Below are positions 14,682 to 15,614 of a DNA stretch of 15,614 nt, one piece after another. The first letter of the stretch is position 1, and every line of letters starts with the position of its first letter. This DNA comes from Bordetella parapertussis. Its GTDB lineage: Bacteria; Pseudomonadota; Gammaproteobacteria; Burkholderiales; Burkholderiaceae_C. A program made the position numbers and the translations under genes. The DNA is taken from the NCBI GenBank assembly GCA_945900685.1, contig CAMDJS010000040.1:1-15614 (forward strand). Reading direction: 5' to 3'. Below the pieces are notes generated by a model that was not told the DNA's origin, did not search any database, and saw only the letters and a list, made by a program, of their open reading frames with translations.

Positions 14682-15449
14682 ATGGATCGCCTAGCCTTTA
14701 ACGCTTCTGCTGCAATTTCTGAAATGCGTTTAGCTCGTCAGTCCTTGGCCAATGAACTGGCCAATATCACGACCACGGGCTTTAAGCGCTCCTACGAAAT
14801 CTCGCTCAAGGCTTTCAAGGCCGAGGGCGAGGGCTTTGACTCCAACTACCAACCCCAGGCCATGCACATGGACTTCATCAAGCTGACCCCTGGCCCTTTG
14901 ATGGCCACTGGGCGCGACCTGGATATTTTGATGAACGACCAAACCGTCATGGGCGTGCAAGCGCCCAATGGCGAGATGGCTTTTACCCGCCGCGGAGATT
15001 TACAACTGAATGTCAACGGCGTGCTGCAAACCGGCAATGGTCATCCGGTCATGGGCGATAACCAGTCACCCATCACGGTTCCCCCGGGCTTTAGGGCGAC
15101 CATCGCCCAAGACGGCGGGGTATTTATCCATGACCCCAACCAGCCAGGTATTCAGCAAGAGACCCTGATTGGCACCTTATTACTACGCGACGCGAGCAAA
15201 ACCCCCTTGACCCGACGCGAAGACGGCCTGTTTAAGGCGCACGATAAACCGTCAGGCGCGGATTTTGCTTCAGGTCCTAAGGCGCCTTCATTGACGTCAC
15301 AGGCTCTCGAGGGCAGCAATGTCAGCCCCACCGAAGCCATGGTCAGGCTGATAGAGCAGTCGCGCATGTTTGAACAACAGGTCCGTATGGTGAAAGCCAG
15401 TCAAGAAAACGACCAGTCAGGTTCTTCCATGATGAAACTGTCAACCTGA
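14682..15449 (+). CDS. flgF: Proximal rod protein FlgF
   Basis: A 255-residue rod protein with the axial N-terminal motif (ARQSLANELANITTTGFKRSYE), the FlgF/FlgG core (TGRDLDILMNDQ, MAFTRRGDLQLNVNGVL, GHPVMGD) and a C-terminal EGSNVSPTEAMVRLIEQSRMFE helix. FlgF belongs to the proximal rod. Length is normal. It follows flgE by 22 bases; the ribosome site is weak (AGAGAA). The family-typical order flgE-flgF-flgG is kept. Confidence 0.95.
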   Translation: MDRLAFNASAAISEMRLARQSLANELANITTTGFKRSYEISLKAFKAEGEGFDSNYQPQAMHMDFIKLTPGPLMATGRDLDILMNDQTVMGVQAPNGEMAFTRRGDLQLNVNGVLQTGNGHPVMGDNQSPITVPPGFRATIAQDGGVFIHDPNQPGIQQETLIGTLLLRDASKTPLTRREDGLFKAHDKPSGADFASGPKAPSLTSQALEGSNVSPTEAMVRLIEQSRMFEQQVRMVKASQENDQSGSSMMKLST

Positions 15450-15455
15450 TAGCCA

Positions 15456-15477
15456 AGCGCTTAGGCGCTGATTTTTT
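15456..15477 (+). terminator. Weak intrinsic terminator-like hairpin between flgF and flgG
   Basis: AGCGC (15456-15460), loop TTAG, GCGCT (15465-15469), then GA and six T at 15472-15477. The stem is only 5 bp but all-GC except one pair. It starts seven bases after the flgF stop and may partly end transcription inside the operon. Confidence 0.45.
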
Positions 15478-15495
15478 GAAGAACAGGGGTTAGCA

Positions 15496-15614
15496 ATGGA
15501 TGCAGCATTATGGGTTTCCAAGACCGGCTTGGATGCGCAGCAAACGCGCATGAATGTCATTTCAAACAACTTAGCCAACGTTTCAACAACGGGTTTTAAG
15601 CGCGACCGCGCGGT
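15496..15614 (+). CDS. flgG: Distal rod protein FlgG (3' end outside window)
   Basis: The first 39 codons plus two bases are present. They read [20 protein letters not shown] and then [18 protein letters not shown], which is the conserved FlgG start (most FlgG proteins have SLW and TGLDAQQ at the same place). FlgG forms the distal rod that crosses the peptidoglycan and outer membrane. AGGGG lies six bases before the ATG. The frame runs open to the window edge. Confidence 0.94.
   Translation, partial: MDAALWVSKTGLDAQQTRMNVISNNLANVSTTGFKRDRA

Overview
The window is a flagellar gene cluster from a Gram-negative proteobacterium. The gene order and protein types fit a beta- or gammaproteobacterium with sigma-54/sigma-28 controlled flagella. 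Composition is moderate GC with heavy use of TTG for leucine throughout. I cannot name the genus from sequence alone. No tRNA, rRNA, CRISPR array or insertion sequence is visible, and almost every base is coding or short regulatory spacer.

Layout, left to right. (1) The 3' part of motB (1-597, +) is followed by a good intrinsic terminator. (2) A FleQ/FlrA-type sigma-54 activator lacking any N-terminal sensory domain is on the minus strand (681-1805). (3) A plus-strand operon at 1981-5769 encodes an FlgP-like lipoprotein, an FlgT-like protein, a secreted protein with a FimV-type LysM-like domain, a FliK-like protein and a stand-alone FlhB C-terminal-domain protein. A candidate sigma-28 promoter precedes it. 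(4) A minus-strand flgA-flgM-flgN block (7417-5746) has a strong sigma-54 promoter match before flgA and a good sigma-28 match before flgM. (5) A plus-strand LysM plus lysozyme/transglycosylase-like gene (7523-8692) is divergent from flgA. (6) The rod/hook operon flgB-flgC-flgD-flgE-flgF-flgG (8890 to the window end, flgG partial) starts from a near-perfect sigma-54 promoter at 8797-8812.

How the parts fit: the sigma-54 activator would switch on the flgA and flgB promoters for P-ring chaperone, rod and hook. FliK-like and FlhB-like proteins suggest extra control of hook length or export switching. FlgM and FlgN act after hook completion through sigma-28. FlgP and FlgT suggest extra outer-membrane or periplasmic ring structures around the basal body, with MotB as stator. 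The LysM/lysozyme-like protein could open peptidoglycan for the rod.

The most unusual item is flgE. It encodes a 1400-residue hook protein, about three times the usual size, with an insertion of roughly 980 residues between normal hook N- and C-terminal parts. The insertion contains several degenerate repeats of one beta-helix-beta module. The domain-less activator, the LysM/lysozyme-like gene without a visible Sec signal, the FliK-like/FlhB-like pair and the FlgP-FlgT-LysM trio are the other points worth following.
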